Assembly: GCF_963675165.1 (NCBI RefSeq)
Contig: NC_087377.1
Span: forward strand, 3,192,978-3,256,977
DNA: 64,000 nt
Direction of reading: 5' to 3'
Source: Halichondria panicea
Taxonomy: Eukaryota > Porifera > Demospongiae > Suberitida > Halichondriidae
The notes under the pieces are model-generated. The model saw nothing but the letters and a program-made list of their open reading frames with translations. It did no database searches and was not told where the DNA came from. The translations under genes and the position numbers were made by a program. Shown here piece after piece: positions 1-11,610 of the stretch. Positions within the stretch are counted from its first letter, which is position 1. Each line of letters begins with the position of its first letter.

Positions 1-637
1 GTCCGAATAATTAATCGTTACTGGACGGAAATAACCAACCTCCATAACTTGACTCATCTGTGTCTCTTGGTACTGCCTTGCAGTATCCTGCTCGATATCT
101 TCCAACTTCTTCTTTAGTTCCTCCACTTCACTCTCAAGATCAGGCACCTTGTGGGCTTCAAGGGTCAATAGTCTTGTGTCAGCTCTCTCATCAACCATTG
201 GAGTTGAAGCCTCATCAATCGACTGTTAGGCGGACTCCAAAGAGGAAGTTAATACCTTCACTTGAGCCTGAAGTTTAGTATTGTCGTCGTAAGTTTTTCT
301 TGTCAATCGAGCAACGCCAGTAACTTTCAACAGTTGAACTTCTAACATGGCAATTCTTTTCACATACGCTTTCTCTTTTTCTTCCAAGGCACTGAGTTGA
401 CTGGCTAGTTGAGTGACTTGAACAAGATATTCATCCATGTCTTTATTATGGTAGCCTCGTCTCTTTTCAAGGTCTTTAGTTTCAACTGTTTGGGTCAGGG
501 TATCAATCGTTTCGTTTTTGCGTGCATTTGATCATTCAGTGTTGTGACCTCTCGTTCTTTCAATGTTAGCTGACATTTCAGACTGGCCACTTGTCGCATT
601 AGTTCGTGCTCTTGTTTGGATTCACGTTGACCTGTGT

Positions 638-1085
638 ATGTGTGTGTGGGGGGGGAGAGTGTGTGTGTGGGGGGGAGTGTGTGTGTGGAGGGGGAGTGTG
701 TGTGTGGGAGGAGGGTGTGTATGGGGGGAGTATGTATGTGGGGGGGAGTGGTGTATGGGGGGAGTATGTGTAGGGGGGTGAGTGTGTGTGGGTGGAGTGT
801 GTGTGTGGGGGGGAGTGCGTGTATGGGGGGAGTATGTGTAGGGGGGGGTGAGTGGGGGGGAGTGCGTGTATGGGGGGGGTGTGGAGGGGGAGAGTGTGTG
901 TGTGGGGGGGAGTGTGTGTATGGGTGAGTGTGTGTGGGGGGGGAGTGTGTGTGTGTGTGGGGGGAGTATGTGTAGGGGGGTGTGTGTGTGGGGGGAGTGG
1001 TGTAGGGGGGAGGAGTGTGTGGATGGGGAGTGTGTGTGTGGAGGGGTGAGTGTGTGCATGTATGTGTGTGTGTGTGTGCATGTGC
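638..1085. repeat. G/T-rich minisatellite in an intron of gene D
   Basis: About 450 bp of imperfect units built from GTGTGTGTGGGGGGGAGT and GTATGGGGGGAGTATGTG. On the coding (minus) strand it is CACA/CCCC-rich and ends directly at the acceptor of the exon that begins at 631. It opens long His/Thr/Pro ORFs on the minus strand and Gly/Val/Cys ORFs on the plus strand, which are artefacts. Confidence 0.9.
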
Positions 1086-1639
1086 ATATCACTACAATTA
1101 TTAAGCTTCTCTAGTATCATTGTACGATACTCACTGACAGCTGACGAGGGCACAGGATCTCCCTTCTCATCCGTCCTCATGGAGCTCCTATTGGTCACTA
1201 TCTTAGCTACGCCTATAATACGATTTTCCACGCTGTCTAGTTCACTAGGGAAATCCCCTGAGAAAATTCCCCCCCCATCACCATTCGTTTCAAGTCCACT
1301 TTCCACAAGATGGGTTAGAACTTTGATCTCTTCATTTTGACATTCGAGTTGATTCCTTAATTTATCATTTTCCTCTCTGAGATTTCTAAAAGAAGACATC
1401 TTCTCTCCAGTGTAAACCCTCATAGGAATGGACTCCTCAAGGCATAGTTTATCAGATCCACTTGAACCACTTGATGCTGTCGAGATTTGCTTGAAGACAT
1501 TTTCGTGCTTTGCTGGCTTCCCAGTCTCAGGGTCACAAGGCATTGATGCGTAACCAGCTCCTCCAACAAACTTACTGATTGCCTAAGCAGAGATATGAGA
1601 AATACACAAATCAAAAGTAAAGTCCACATAAACGTAACT

Positions 1640-2700
1640 TCTACCAAGGACATGCAACCCAGACTATTCTCCGACCCAGCAAATTATTTTCATACTGTTA
1701 AATTTTAGACATTCTACGTGGGCGCAAAGCTTAACTTTTGTAACTTTTGCCTCTACTGGATTCTATTTATAGTAGAACCTGCCTCTGATATTAAGTTTGA
1801 TGATTACATAGGGTATATATAATTATATGCTGTACATAGTAAGTTGCACGCCCTATTCCACTAACTGTAGCACAATCTTGTAAGACTATAATTATACCAC
1901 ACTTGCCTCAGGCAGAACTATAATTATCTCAACTATACATCAACATGTCAACTAAACTCATTGTGTAATTAATTTTAATTTTTCATGATGACGTCACCAT
2001 TTTTATTTATAATGAGGGAAGTGGCCGTTCTACATCCGGTTTAACGCTACCGTTTATACGTGCGTTTTAAGAAACAGAACGGTTATTGATGGGTACTGTA
2101 CATATGAATTATATACCTATACCTGATACGTGAAATCTTTCTTAGAAGACATGGATAATTAAACTACAAGTACTTGCGTGAGTGTGTGTGTGTGTGAGGC
2201 AACTTAGAGTGACCTTCATTTCTATAAACACACAACATGCATATAAAGCACATAACACATTATTACCGTAATACCCCGATTTAAGGCGACTCTCCAAATA
2301 TGTGATACACAGGAGCTTCAGCAATTTTCTGACCTCTCGACAGCTGCGTTAACAATTATTTTTTAATGTCGGGTTCTAAATGTAGCACTCCCTAGCCTCG
2401 ATTGGAAAATCAGTCTTTTTGAGCGGCCTGAAATCGAGGCATCTGTAGAGTTACCTCTAATTAGATGCGACCCTCTAAATAATTATGCAACACCAGGACT
2501 TCAATATAATTGTTCAACCTACAAAAGAAGCGACCTCTGGTTTCGTAATTATTCAAAAATGTCGCTTTAAATCGAGGTATTACGGTACTATACTCTGAAG
2601 CAGACGGTTCAAACAATAAAATTGATAAACAGTGCCAAATAACGGAAGTACTAAGTGGGGATCTTGTCTATAGCCTAATTACGTAGAATAATCATGGACC
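1640..2700. other. Intron of gene D, no gene seen
   Basis: AT-rich intronic sequence between two gene D exons. It contains short (TG)n at about 2175-2195 and a fragment of the dispersed AGCCTCGAT...ATCGAGGC family near 2391-2445. Nothing else was recognised. Confidence 0.6.
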
Positions 2701-3435
2701 ACACACACACACAGAAATTCCCACCCACACACGCACCCACATACACACCCACACACAAGCAATGATAGTACCTGAGTGGGGAACTCGTCGCTACACGGGA
2801 GGGAGTCGGTTGAGTACTGAGTGGACAGGTACTGTGGGTTGAGTGGGCAGTGGAACTCTAGTGGAGGTTGTGAGGGATGTGACAGTTCACTGGAATTGCC
2901 TCTAAGCATTGGTTTGCCCTTCAGTGGCTCGTTGGGTTTTTCCCTTGAATTACCCTCGTCACCCTCCTACAAGAAAAATGCAAGCCAAATACATGTATAC
3001 AAACAAAAAACAGGTGCATAATGACAATAGCTATGATGGCACGTTCCACACAACCACGGTACGGTATAAATACACATAGCCAGCCTAGCATTACTTATAC
3101 AGCATAAACAAGCAATAAATACATGTACACAGTGTACGTATACATTTCCAACAATAGCGGCTACCCTGATAATGTGCAGACGAATAATTATTATTTAACA
3201 AATTAATTCTGATACTCAATTATTGTATACGGGTACCAGGGTTTCATCTGGTGGAGGGGGGCTTAGACTCGCAAGCCGTCACTGTTGCAGGCGAACAGTA
3301 GACTGGTCAAACTCCGTGTTGAGACTCGTGTAACGTTTGCCACGATATTTGTGGCAACTAACAGCATGCGGTTACCACAAGATTACTGATAGTGACGTTT
3401 CACTAGAAAACTCTACGTACATGTATCACATGCAG

Positions 3436-4176
3436 TAGGCTGAGTCCAAGGTCTCTATGGGGTTTGAGACCCGAAGGCCTGAGGCTGTAGCATATCGAGC
3501 GTAGCGAGGGTGCTATATACTAAGGGCCTCAGTAAGGGTATTAAAACCCCATAGTGACCGTTGGACGAGGCCTATAACTGATTTAGAATAGTGCTAAGCA
3601 AGCTAAGCTATATTAACACAAAGAAGACTCTGTTTCTACAAACCTCAAGCAACATTAAAGCTTTGCTCTGGCTAGTCTACATAAAAAATTGAAGGCAGTT
3701 TCCGTCTCTAGCTTGCATAGCAAAAACGGTTAATAGAAAGTTGCTATTCTACTTAGTAGTTAGCTCTGCACTAGAGCACTAGCTATTGGTAGCTGCAAGA
3801 GTGAGATAAAAGCTACAAAGCGGCACTGCAGAACACAAAGACTTTTAAAAATTATGATGCACTGCATCATCTTACTATGACTTCAACATAAACTGTGTGT
3901 ACTTGTGCATGTATAAAATAGATGTTGCTAAGCATTCCATGTATGATTGTATGTATCTTGCAGCTACCAATAGCTAGTGCTCTAGTGCAGAGCTATAACT
4001 ATGCTTGAGACTTGAAGAAACTATTGGTTGCAAAGTCTTCTTTGTGTTAATATAGCTTAGCTTGCTTAGCACTATTCTAAATCAGTTATAGGCCTCATCC
4101 AACGGTCACTATGGGATTATGAGACCCTCAGGCCCTTGGGGTCTCATAATCCCATAGAGACCTTGGATTCAGCCTA
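3436..4176. mobile_element. Foldback element next to gene D exon 1
   Basis: Long imperfect palindrome. The termini pair as TAGGCTGAGTCCAAGGTCTC (left) with GAGACCTTGGATTCAGCCTA (right). Further in, CTAAGCAAGCTAAGCTATAT at about 3594 pairs with its complement near 4050, and a 35-nt stretch around 3767-3802 (AGAGCACTAGCTATTGG...) pairs with 3957-3993. There is no coding capacity. It sits directly downstream of exon 1 of gene D and may have removed its donor site. Confidence 0.8.
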
Positions 4177-4696
4177 TAACTATTATTTAGAGGAACGCTC
4201 GTCGAGTTGAAGTGAGGGGTAAGGATTTGGTGAGGTAAGAGTGGGTGAAGTGACGGGACTCGCCAGACTCACTGGGCTGGTTGGGAGATCCGATATCCCA
4301 AAGGAATTCATCAAATGATTGTCAGTTGTACTCGAGTACGAGTACTGTGGCCCAGTGTGTGCTGCTGGCTTGTCCCTAGTGTGAGTAGTGCTGGACTTGT
4401 TCTCCTTTCTTCCTTGTTTAGCTGCGCTTTGTACATTAGTTTGACTCTCAGCTTGGCCCGAAGTCCCCATGCCCGCGCCTGGTAAAGGGGGTGAGGTCAA
4501 GGACAGGGCTTTTGCTTCAGTCCCAATAAAGAAGTCCTTCAGTCTATCCTTGACAGACTTTCTTTTCTCTGACATTATTGTCTTTCAGGAGCCTGAATAG
4601 AGTATAAGGTTGAAACTAGCTAACTAACACCATGCCTAGCGCCTATCAGCTACACAGTATATTTCCGAGGTATTATTTCTAAGTCGAGATTAATAG

Positions 4697-4765
4697 AATA
4701 ACCTACATTAGCAAACAGCAGCCCCTCCCACTCTTTTGTGCACAATCATGCGATGCGTTTTCGAG
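4697..4765 (-). promoter_or_regulatory. Conserved promoter block upstream of gene D
   Basis: Contains CAGCCCCTCCCACTCTTTTG followed by TGCACAATCATGC. The same block recurs at about 19240, upstream of gene E's start (about 27545), and upstream of gene B (about 50590), each time at a gene start of this family or where one is expected. CCCCTCCC is a plausible GC-box-like element. The promoter role is inferred from position and conservation. Confidence 0.5.
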
Positions 4766-4821
4766 CCTGGAACAAGCTAGCCTCGAATCCAGGCCCTGTC
4801 TTTCAATTCAAACTTTCTAAT

Positions 4822-5413
4822 CCGACATAGGTTGACCTTTTTGCTAATGAGTTACTCCCGTATTGCATTCCTGCAGCATGACAGGATGTCACGCCCACAT
4901 TCACCTAGAGAAGGTGTGGCCTCGCGTCATAATTTATCATCAAGTTTCACGGAGGAATTGTGAGTGTACGGAGAAAGAAGAGAATATACGGAAGCACAAC
5001 ACCAAAACTTGCTCTCCTAGCTAGCTAAAAGACTACAAACGATCACAGTACTCCACAGTAGTTGTAAATAATGCCTAGCTATATCCTGTGACATAAGAAA
5101 ATGAATAGCATAGTCATTGTTGAAGAAATAAGCTATAAACTTACAGTGTAAGAGTTTTTTGCGCTTTCTATGTCTCCTGTGTTAATGTAACACTTATAGT
5201 AGATACTAAGATTGATAAACTAGTAGAAAATGCCTCTTGGAGAGACTCCAGAAGCGATAAACACAAAGAACAGTAAAATAGCGCTGACGGTGCATAAAAA
5301 TACCTGCTGAGTCAACACAAATATCATGTGGGCGTGACATCCTGTCATGCTGCAGGAATGCAATACGGGAGTAACTCATTAGCAAAAGGTCAACCTACGT
5401 CGTACCTCCTCTG
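4822..5413. mobile_element. Non-autonomous TIR element, possible 9-bp TSD
   Basis: Arms of about 77 bp: left TAGGTTGACCTTTTTGCTAA...GACAGGATGTCACGCCCAC, right its complement at about 5327-5402. CTTTCTAAT occurs at 4813-4821 and again at 5414-5422, compatible with a 9-bp target duplication (Mutator-like), but the right arm carries about 10 extra bases, so the exact ends are uncertain. There is no ORF of note. Confidence 0.65.
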
Positions 5414-5476
5414 CTTTCTAATTATAGAACCAGCCTCTGTTAGGACGCCCTCTTTTATAACGCCCATAGATAATTA

Positions 5477-5863
5477 CCGTATATCTTCTAATTTATCGGA
5501 CACTTCTAATTACCCCGGACACTCTTTTGGGCAATTTTCGTTGTTCTAATACAACGGACACTCCAGTACTTTAATATTACATTTGTTCTAAATATCCGGA
5601 CAATACCTTGAGTTGTCATTGATAGACGGCAAGTAAGACTTACAGTACTGCAGTTAGATAGCTTTGATTAGCTAGTTTTAGATAGCTAGTGCAACTATTC
5701 AGTCGTACCCTGTTCTATTAAACTTAGCTAGCTCGCATGCAGCTGCTTGCTTGTTCTAATTATTCCGGACACTTCGCATGCTCTATAAAAATCTGTTCCA
5801 ATTATACCCGGACAATTTCCAAAATAACTATTTTTGCTGTCCGATAAATTAGAAGATATACGG
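5477..5863. mobile_element. MITE with CCGTATATCTTC termini and TA target site
   Basis: Terminal inverted repeats of about 25 bp (CCGTATATCTTCTAATTTAT and complement), flanked by TA on both sides (5475-5476 and 5864-5865). The interior repeats TTCTAATTAYYCCGGACACT-like units. A degraded relative lies at 46490-46690 in gene F. The TA duplication suggests a Tc1/mariner-type mobiliser. Confidence 0.8.
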
Positions 5864-6147
5864 TACGCATGTGCGTGTAGATACTGGGCAGTACATAATT
5901 TTTTTTTTTTTTTTTGAACGAATAATAACATGTATATAGACACAATGAAAGGTGGAGGGTACAGAAATTAAGGGTACATACAAAGGTTCAGTTTATTGGT
6001 GGAGGTGGGTCTCCGAGATCACCAGGTCGATGGCCCCAGATCTAAAGGGGTGTCCACTTGACGATCTGGACCCTCTGATGGCTTGGATCGATGAGCGAAG
6101 GAGGGAAAAGGTTAGTCGGCAACTAATAATACATAATGCAGTAGGCG

Positions 6148-6206
6148 GGGCAAGCGGAGTACATCGATTAACCTTGTCAACGTTAATCGATGTACTCCGC
6201 TTGCCC
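6148..6206. repeat. Perfect 25-bp inverted repeat, 9-nt loop
   Basis: The arms at 6148-6172 and 6182-6206 are exact complements (GGGCAAGCGGAGTACATCGA..). No coding role was recognised. The surrounding 5870-6679 stretch has no gene I can support. Confidence 0.85.
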
Positions 6207-7067
6207 AGCATCTACGCGCATGCGTAATTATCTCTACACCTACCTCATGCTCGATTATAGCTACACTTATACCTGTACCTGAGTTTAAAGCCCCATACCC
6301 AACCCTCCCTTGGTCTCTATACATTTCTCTGTCAGTACGACATGACTGTGCCGTGGCTATGACTGTTGGCTAGGCCACCTCTTTACCCCCAAGTACTTAA
6401 TTAGGGGAGCATCATAATTATTAGAAACGCTTCATCATTATCTAATTAGCGAGGTTGCACCCCTCTAATTAATTAGAGGGGCTTCCTATCCATATTAACG
6501 GCCTTCAGTCATGGTCCGGCTCACCCTCCAAGGAGCGTTGCGGTAATGGGTAGCTGTACTCATCGCTTGCTGCAGTACCTAGAGTGACATAACTTCGTAG
6601 TGGTAATGGTATCTAATTGGGTGCATGGCTTGCATATTTATTACTTGAAGTACAGTAGATTAATTGCTTAAATTTAGACGGTACCGGTGTAGAAGCGATA
6701 TGGGGCTCCCCCCGTTTTCAGGGCCCCCCCCCGGCCCTAAAACGCTAGCGATTTGGGCCCCCCCCACGGCCCTATTTCACTAGCGCTTTGAGGCCCCTCC
6801 AGCGATATGGGGCCCCTATAGATCTGCATGGGCAACCACAAAGTGCTGACCATTCGCTCAAGTAAAATTCCCTGCTGACTCTATCCTACAGTGCTGACTC
6901 TATAAATCTGACCCATGGGACCAAGCTCTCTTGCTGACATAGTCCACACACTAGCACCCTCAGGCTCGCCCAATCAGGTGTATATAAAGACAATGCATGT
7001 ACAGTTTGGCTAGTATTTTAGTTACTGTATAGTCTACATTGCTCCCACAATTCAGAAGTCAGTAAAA

Positions 7068-8885
7068 ATGGACTCCAAAGTGCAAATTGGCTCCTCTAAG
7101 TTGCAAATGGAAGAGCAAGAAACTAAGACGTACCCATATGCTGCCATCACTACTTACCTACAATTAGTCATGTATCCACCAGTCGCTGACAAAAAGGAGA
7201 AGCGTGGCCTCCGCAAAAGAGCGAAGTATTTCCTGCTGTTCGGGGGCAAGCTGCAGTATGTAGGAGGAAATAAGAAGAACACTCCTAGGTTGGGTGGAAG
7301 GTGAAGAAGACAGAAGAAAGATCATTGAGAGCATCCATGGGCAAGCTCATCTATAGGAAGAGACAAAACACTTTCTCAGCTAACTCAACGATACTACTGG
7401 CCAAACATGTACAAGACAGCATGTGCCTATACGTAAGTTTCAAATTTACCTTGTTATAGTGCAGGTGTTTGGTGCATTGAACAGTATTTCTCTTGCAGAT
7501 TGCTTCATATATGACTACTGCCAACGCCAAAACCATAAATTGCATAAAACTAATGCAACACTTCATCCCATTCCTGTTAAAGAAGAAGCCTGGTATCAGG
7601 TTGGAATGGATTTAGTGGGTCCTCTGCCTGTAACTCCAGCAGGAAACAAGTTCTTGATGACAATTACAGATTACTACACAAAGTGGGCTGTAGCTGCTGC
7701 TGCTCTAGAAGACAAAACTGCATTGTCAGTAGCCAACGTCTTATACTCGGTATAATTATATAAATTATGTGCTGTGCATGCATGTATACATGCATGCAAC
7801 GGCCCTTAGTTATAATTATTTACTGTATAACGCAGGTATTTTGCACATACGGCTGCCCTACTGTTATCCTCAGTGACCAAGGAAGAGAATTTGTCAATAA
7901 AATTACTGAGCCACTCTTAAAAGAACAAACACACAGCATAGAATCACTTCCGCCTATCATCCTCAAGTAAGAAGCATGCATGCACATAATTATAGGCATA
8001 TATAGATATACTTTCACACCACCCCAGAAAGGAAGTTCAAACTTATTTAAAGGAGTGAACGTTTTTACTTTTACCTAGTACACAAAGGAGTGAATACATA
8101 CAACTATTATAATTATGGTATAATTATTATGGCTATATAATCACTGAATTTTCAGTCTAATGGCCTCACGGAGCGATTCAATCAGACAATCTGTCGTTCT
8201 CTCAGCAAGTTAGTGAATGAAGCCACAATGATTGGGATACAAAGCTATAGAAACTATTCTGTTTGCATACCGAGTGTCGAAACACCGATCAACCGGCTAT
8301 TTGCCATGCATTCTTCATGATGTTTCGTCGTGAAGCTCGGCTGCCTATAGAAGCAGATGTAGAGCAAAATGAAACAGACACTGTTGTGACCAGTGAAGAT
8401 ATAGATACAGAGACAACTGCAGATGCTTTTATTGAGAAAATGCTCAAGAGGCAAGAAGATATATAAAGAGCATAGCTGGTGAAAACATAAAAACAAATCT
8501 CGAAAAAAGCAAAAAGAGTGCTATGATAAACGGCATTCACCGGAGATATTATTATAATTATACAGCCCTATATATTTATACAGGCTGCATGCAAGTATAA
8601 TTATACACTTGCACATTCATGTGTGCGAATGCTAGATGTACGAACCATATAATTATGAGCTGGGTTTGTTTCAAACTGTGCAGTTTGATTAAATAGGAAC
8701 TGCAACCTGGAATCAAGGTTTTGGTTGAGAACACCCAACAAAAGGAGAGGAAAGGTGGAAAGCTCGAAAACAAGTATAGTGGACCATACATTATTAAGAC
8801 CTCAGATGGAAAGGGTATATCTATACCCTTAAGGACTTGGATGGGAAGGTGTTAAAAAAGAAATATAATATCAAACGTCTCAAGG
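7068..8885 (+). pseudogene. Ginger-type integrase/transposase remnant
   Basis: Starts at 7068 (MDSKVQIGSS). Recognisable blocks in order: a basic KRGLRKRAKYFLL segment; a damaged HHCC zinc-binding region; first catalytic Asp in GMDLVGPLPV; second Asp in LSDQGREFVN; third catalytic Glu in SNGLTERFNQT near 8160; RREARLPIE near 8330; and a GPY/F-like module (KYSGPYIIK) near 8770 ending at KKYNIKRLK. Several blocks are joined by plausible GT-AG introns (7436-7498, 7750-7835, 7968-8154). Frame changes occur near 7300, 7356, 7920 and 8244, so the reading frame is broken. Catalytic D, D and E are all still visible. Confidence 0.75.
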
Positions 8886-9099
8886 TAAATATGAATGTAT
8901 ATAGCTAATCCTATAACTATATATACCATAATTGTGATAAATAACACATGGTTTATATGGATCCTTCTTCATTGGTTGAACAAAAAGGTATTTATTTAGC
9001 TACCAGCACAGGCGGCAATTTGATACTGCACATATATACATGCATGTAGCCTGCATGCGCATGAGATTCGATCCCTAATGTAGCTCTCAGTGGCCAAAC

Positions 9100-9345
9100 T
9101 CCACCGGATAAATCCAATGGCTCTACCCAACCAGAGAAATCCAATAGCCCCACCGCACCAGAAGATCCAAATGGCCCCACCCCACCGGAGAAATCCGATG
9201 GTCCCACCCCACCAGAATATCAAATGGCCCCACCACATTGGATGATCCCAATGTCCCTACTTTATGCACCGGACGGGCCCAATGACCAATTGGAGGATCC
9301 CAATGGACCCACACTCCCGGATAATACAATGGACCCACACTCCTG
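9100..9345 (+). repeat. Minisatellite encoding NGPTPPE-like repeats
   Basis: About eight imperfect units of roughly 30 bp (CCCCACCGGAGAAATCCAATGG-like, broken here by changes). One plus frame reads repeated (K/D)-x-NGPTxPE. It lies inside the transposon, between the integrase and protease blocks, and may be a linker of the transposon protein. Confidence 0.7.
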
Positions 9346-9583
9346 GATAATACGCCTGGCCTCTCTTCAGAATACGTTTTTCCAGTGGGTTTGATGATCC
9401 TATTCTGATGGAATGTCTGTTTGATCCAAGCCTTTTAAAACTGTATATACAGAACAGGAGCTTCTACACATCTGTACAGAAGTGAGGAGGATGATGATTT
9501 TGGTAAGTTCACTGCTATATTAAGTGTATTGTATTGTACATTTTTAACACTTGATAGTAGATTACTGAAAATTCTCCATTGCA

Positions 9584-10567
9584 GTTATCGTACTCTTTCA
9601 AAACAAGCACGAGTATGGCTTGAGCAAAGATACTGATGTGGCACTGTGGCTAGCTTACAGAGCATACACCCATCAACCAGACTTAGTTGAAGCGTTTGAC
9701 TTCGTGGTTGTCAATTCACTCCTTCACAATCAGTTTGACGACTTCAAAAAAGCAGAAAACACTGACATCAGCTACTCAGCCTGTTACATTTCTACATCCG
9801 TCAACATCCCCAGTCTGGTACTTTCCTGACAAAAAAGTATGGTAAAACATACCTAACCTGCACTTGTGGTCAAGTCAATGAACTATGTCAATGATCTACG
9901 ATATGAGAAAACAACACCCTCAAGGTATATTACGGTAAAACTATTATGCATGCGTGTATACTAAAACTGCGTGTGGGTATAATTATCATCTCACTAAGTA
10001 TATTCCAGACTTGCCTATAATTATATGCAGCCGTTCAGATACTATTTGTTGAGGAAAGAGAGCACTGGGTTGTTTCCAGCCTCACCAATGGAAAACTGAG
10101 GCTATATGACAGCTGTTCAACTGGAGGATTAACGTCAAGTCTTCAATCAAGTACAGCTAGCTCAAATATGCGGCAATCAATTTGCGGTAAACAACAAACT
10201 CAAAGTTTACATTGGGCCTGTACAGCAGCAAGAAGGAGAAATGGACTGTGGTGTTTTCAGAATTGCAAATGCATACAATGCTGCACAGGCGAAGAGTACG
10301 AAAGATGTAACGCATGACTCACAACAAATGCGTTCACACATTCAGCACTGTTTTGAAGCTAAAACGTTCAGCACGTTTCCTCAATCTAAAAATTCGGCAG
10401 CAATCAACAGATGTGATCCCAAACAGATAATCATTGAGCTGTACTGGACTTGTGGTCTTCCAGATATATATGATAGCCGAATGACCGAGTGTACAGAATG
10501 CCAAAAGTGGTTTCACTTTAAATGCATGAACATCAAGGTCAAGCCAAGAGGATGGCTGTGTATATAA
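9584..10567 (+). pseudogene. Ulp1-like cysteine protease plus PHD finger (transposon-encoded)
   Basis: C48-family signature: HWVVSS (catalytic His) near 10065, LYDS (Asp) near 10105, and QQEGEMDCGVFRIANA with the catalytic Cys near 10248, the last being the classical DCGVF box. After a linker, the C-terminus reads ELYWTCGLPDIYDSRMTECT and then CQKWFHFKC, a PHD zinc finger, ending at a stop at 10565-10567. A frame change near 10150 splits the protease. The combination with the upstream integrase supports one multidomain transposon protein. The 9620-9829 reading frame is probably its N-terminal part. Confidence 0.7.
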
Positions 10568-10921
10568 CATGTAGATCTAATTCATGTTAACTGTATATAT
10601 ATCACCAAACTGTTAAATTGTTATTAAATAGCTAGCTAGCAAGCTATAAATTATATTATATAGACATTGAATATTATTGTTTTGCCATTATTATATAGAC
10701 CATTACTAATGTATATTGTTTTTGCCATTGATTCTCGACTAAACCTCCATTACTTCTATACGTACGACGCTGGCCTCATCTCATACCGATATATGTGTAG
10801 AACCAGGAGTAGTATAATAGTAAGAAGAAGAAGAAGCATGTATACGTGTACATGGTTTATTGAAAGCAGTTTATAGTGACAGTTATAGGGATCAGGCCCT
10901 CTGTAGCAAGAGTGATGTAGC

Positions 10922-11058
10922 ATCACGTAGGGGTCCATGATTTGATGATCTTGTTCTGTAGGGGTCCATGATTACTTTGATGATCTTCCGTATATAGGGG
11001 TCCATGATTTGATGATCTTGTTCCGTATATAGGGGTCCATGATTTGATGATCTTGTTC
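10922..11058. repeat. Tandem repeat (about 4 units) inside the transposon
   Basis: Units of 30-38 bp built on GGGGTCCATGATTTGATGAT followed by CTTGTTC and CGTATATA, four copies. This is a subterminal array of the Ginger-like element. Confidence 0.85.
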
Positions 11059-11610
11059 CACGGATGCACATAATTGAAGATCGGACGGCAGCGAAGGATA
11101 GCTTGCACCTTTGCCAACTGATTAATACTACTGAGTTCATTATTTCCAGGCGAGCATGTCTGCTAGTCTTTTGTAGAAGGTGGCGGCCTCTTGCCCCAGT
11201 CTACCTATGGTTTATAGAAGACGTCGACGATCTATGGTTGCACTTATATAGTTGGGGTTGATGGCAGTGGCCATCTCTGAAACCGTGGTCATCAATAGGT
11301 AGAACTGAAAGCCATATTCAGAGGTTGCACCTGGCAGCTTGCTCATCGATGAGGCACCTTTCTCTCCTGGTAGACTACAGTAAAACATTGCGTTGCTATC
11401 TCGAGGGGGGCCTATATCACTAGCGCAATAGGTCCCCCCCTAACACCCCAAATCGCTAGCTTTTTAGGGCCGGGGGCCCCAAAATAAGGGGTGGGCCCAA
11501 ATCGCTTCTACACCGGTACCTAGTGTGATCTGAACTGCTGTGTAATATTTTATGCCTTTTCTTGTAATTTTATAGCTGATACGATCTTGACACGTAGCTA
11601 TTACTCTCAA

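Larger units (their letters stand above)
40..4575 (-). pseudogene. Gene D: decaying 5' part of a UBAN-family coiled-coil gene
   Basis: Paralog of gene E, running off the left edge. Likely exons: 4575-about 4183 (starts MSEKRKSVKDRLKDFF, low-complexity Ser/Thr/Pro), 2966-2772 (65 codons), 1582-1135 (contains NLREENDKLRNQL) and 631-40 (coiled coil). Phases match E. Compared with E the last exon has a 1-nt deletion near 526-531 and an in-frame TAA at 228-226, after which homologous coding continues in the same frame (STPMVDE...). Exon 1 ends at a stop only a few bases from a foldback element (3436-4176), and I find no good donor there. The UBAN half would lie outside the window. Two independent lesions suggest a pseudogene; assembly error is the alternative. 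Confidence 0.72.
6680..11520 (+). mobile_element. Fossil Ginger-like DNA transposon
   Basis: Matching 20-bp termini GGTACCGGTGTAGAAGCGAT (6680-6699) and its complement (11501-11520), followed by subterminal blocks of C-runs and GCTAGCG (6700-6830, 11405-11500). Contents in order on the plus strand are a gypsy-type integrase core with GPY/F module, a Pro-rich minisatellite, a C48/Ulp1-like protease and a PHD finger. There is no reverse transcriptase and there are no LTRs. Integrase-type transposase plus TIRs defines Ginger elements; Ulp1 and PHD accessory domains are, as I recall, known in that group. Frameshifts and stops in the integrase make it inactive. No clear target duplication was seen. 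Confidence 0.75.

Noticed and set aside
599..1092. Long His/Thr/Pro-rich ORFs on the minus strand and Gly/Val/Cys ORFs on the plus strand
   Set aside because: Translation of a simple G/T minisatellite inside an intron of D; no homology or splice support.
5952..6324. Small ORFs around the 25-bp hairpin (up to 91 codons)
   Set aside because: They overlap on both strands across the inverted repeat, with no domain or splice support.
10922..11058. CRISPR-like array
   Set aside because: Units are contiguous variants without unique spacers and lie inside a eukaryotic transposon.
6680..11520. Gypsy LTR retrotransposon or Polinton
   Set aside because: The ends are inverted, there are no LTRs, no reverse transcriptase and no polymerase B or capsid; integrase plus Ulp1/PHD with TIRs fits a Ginger-type element better.
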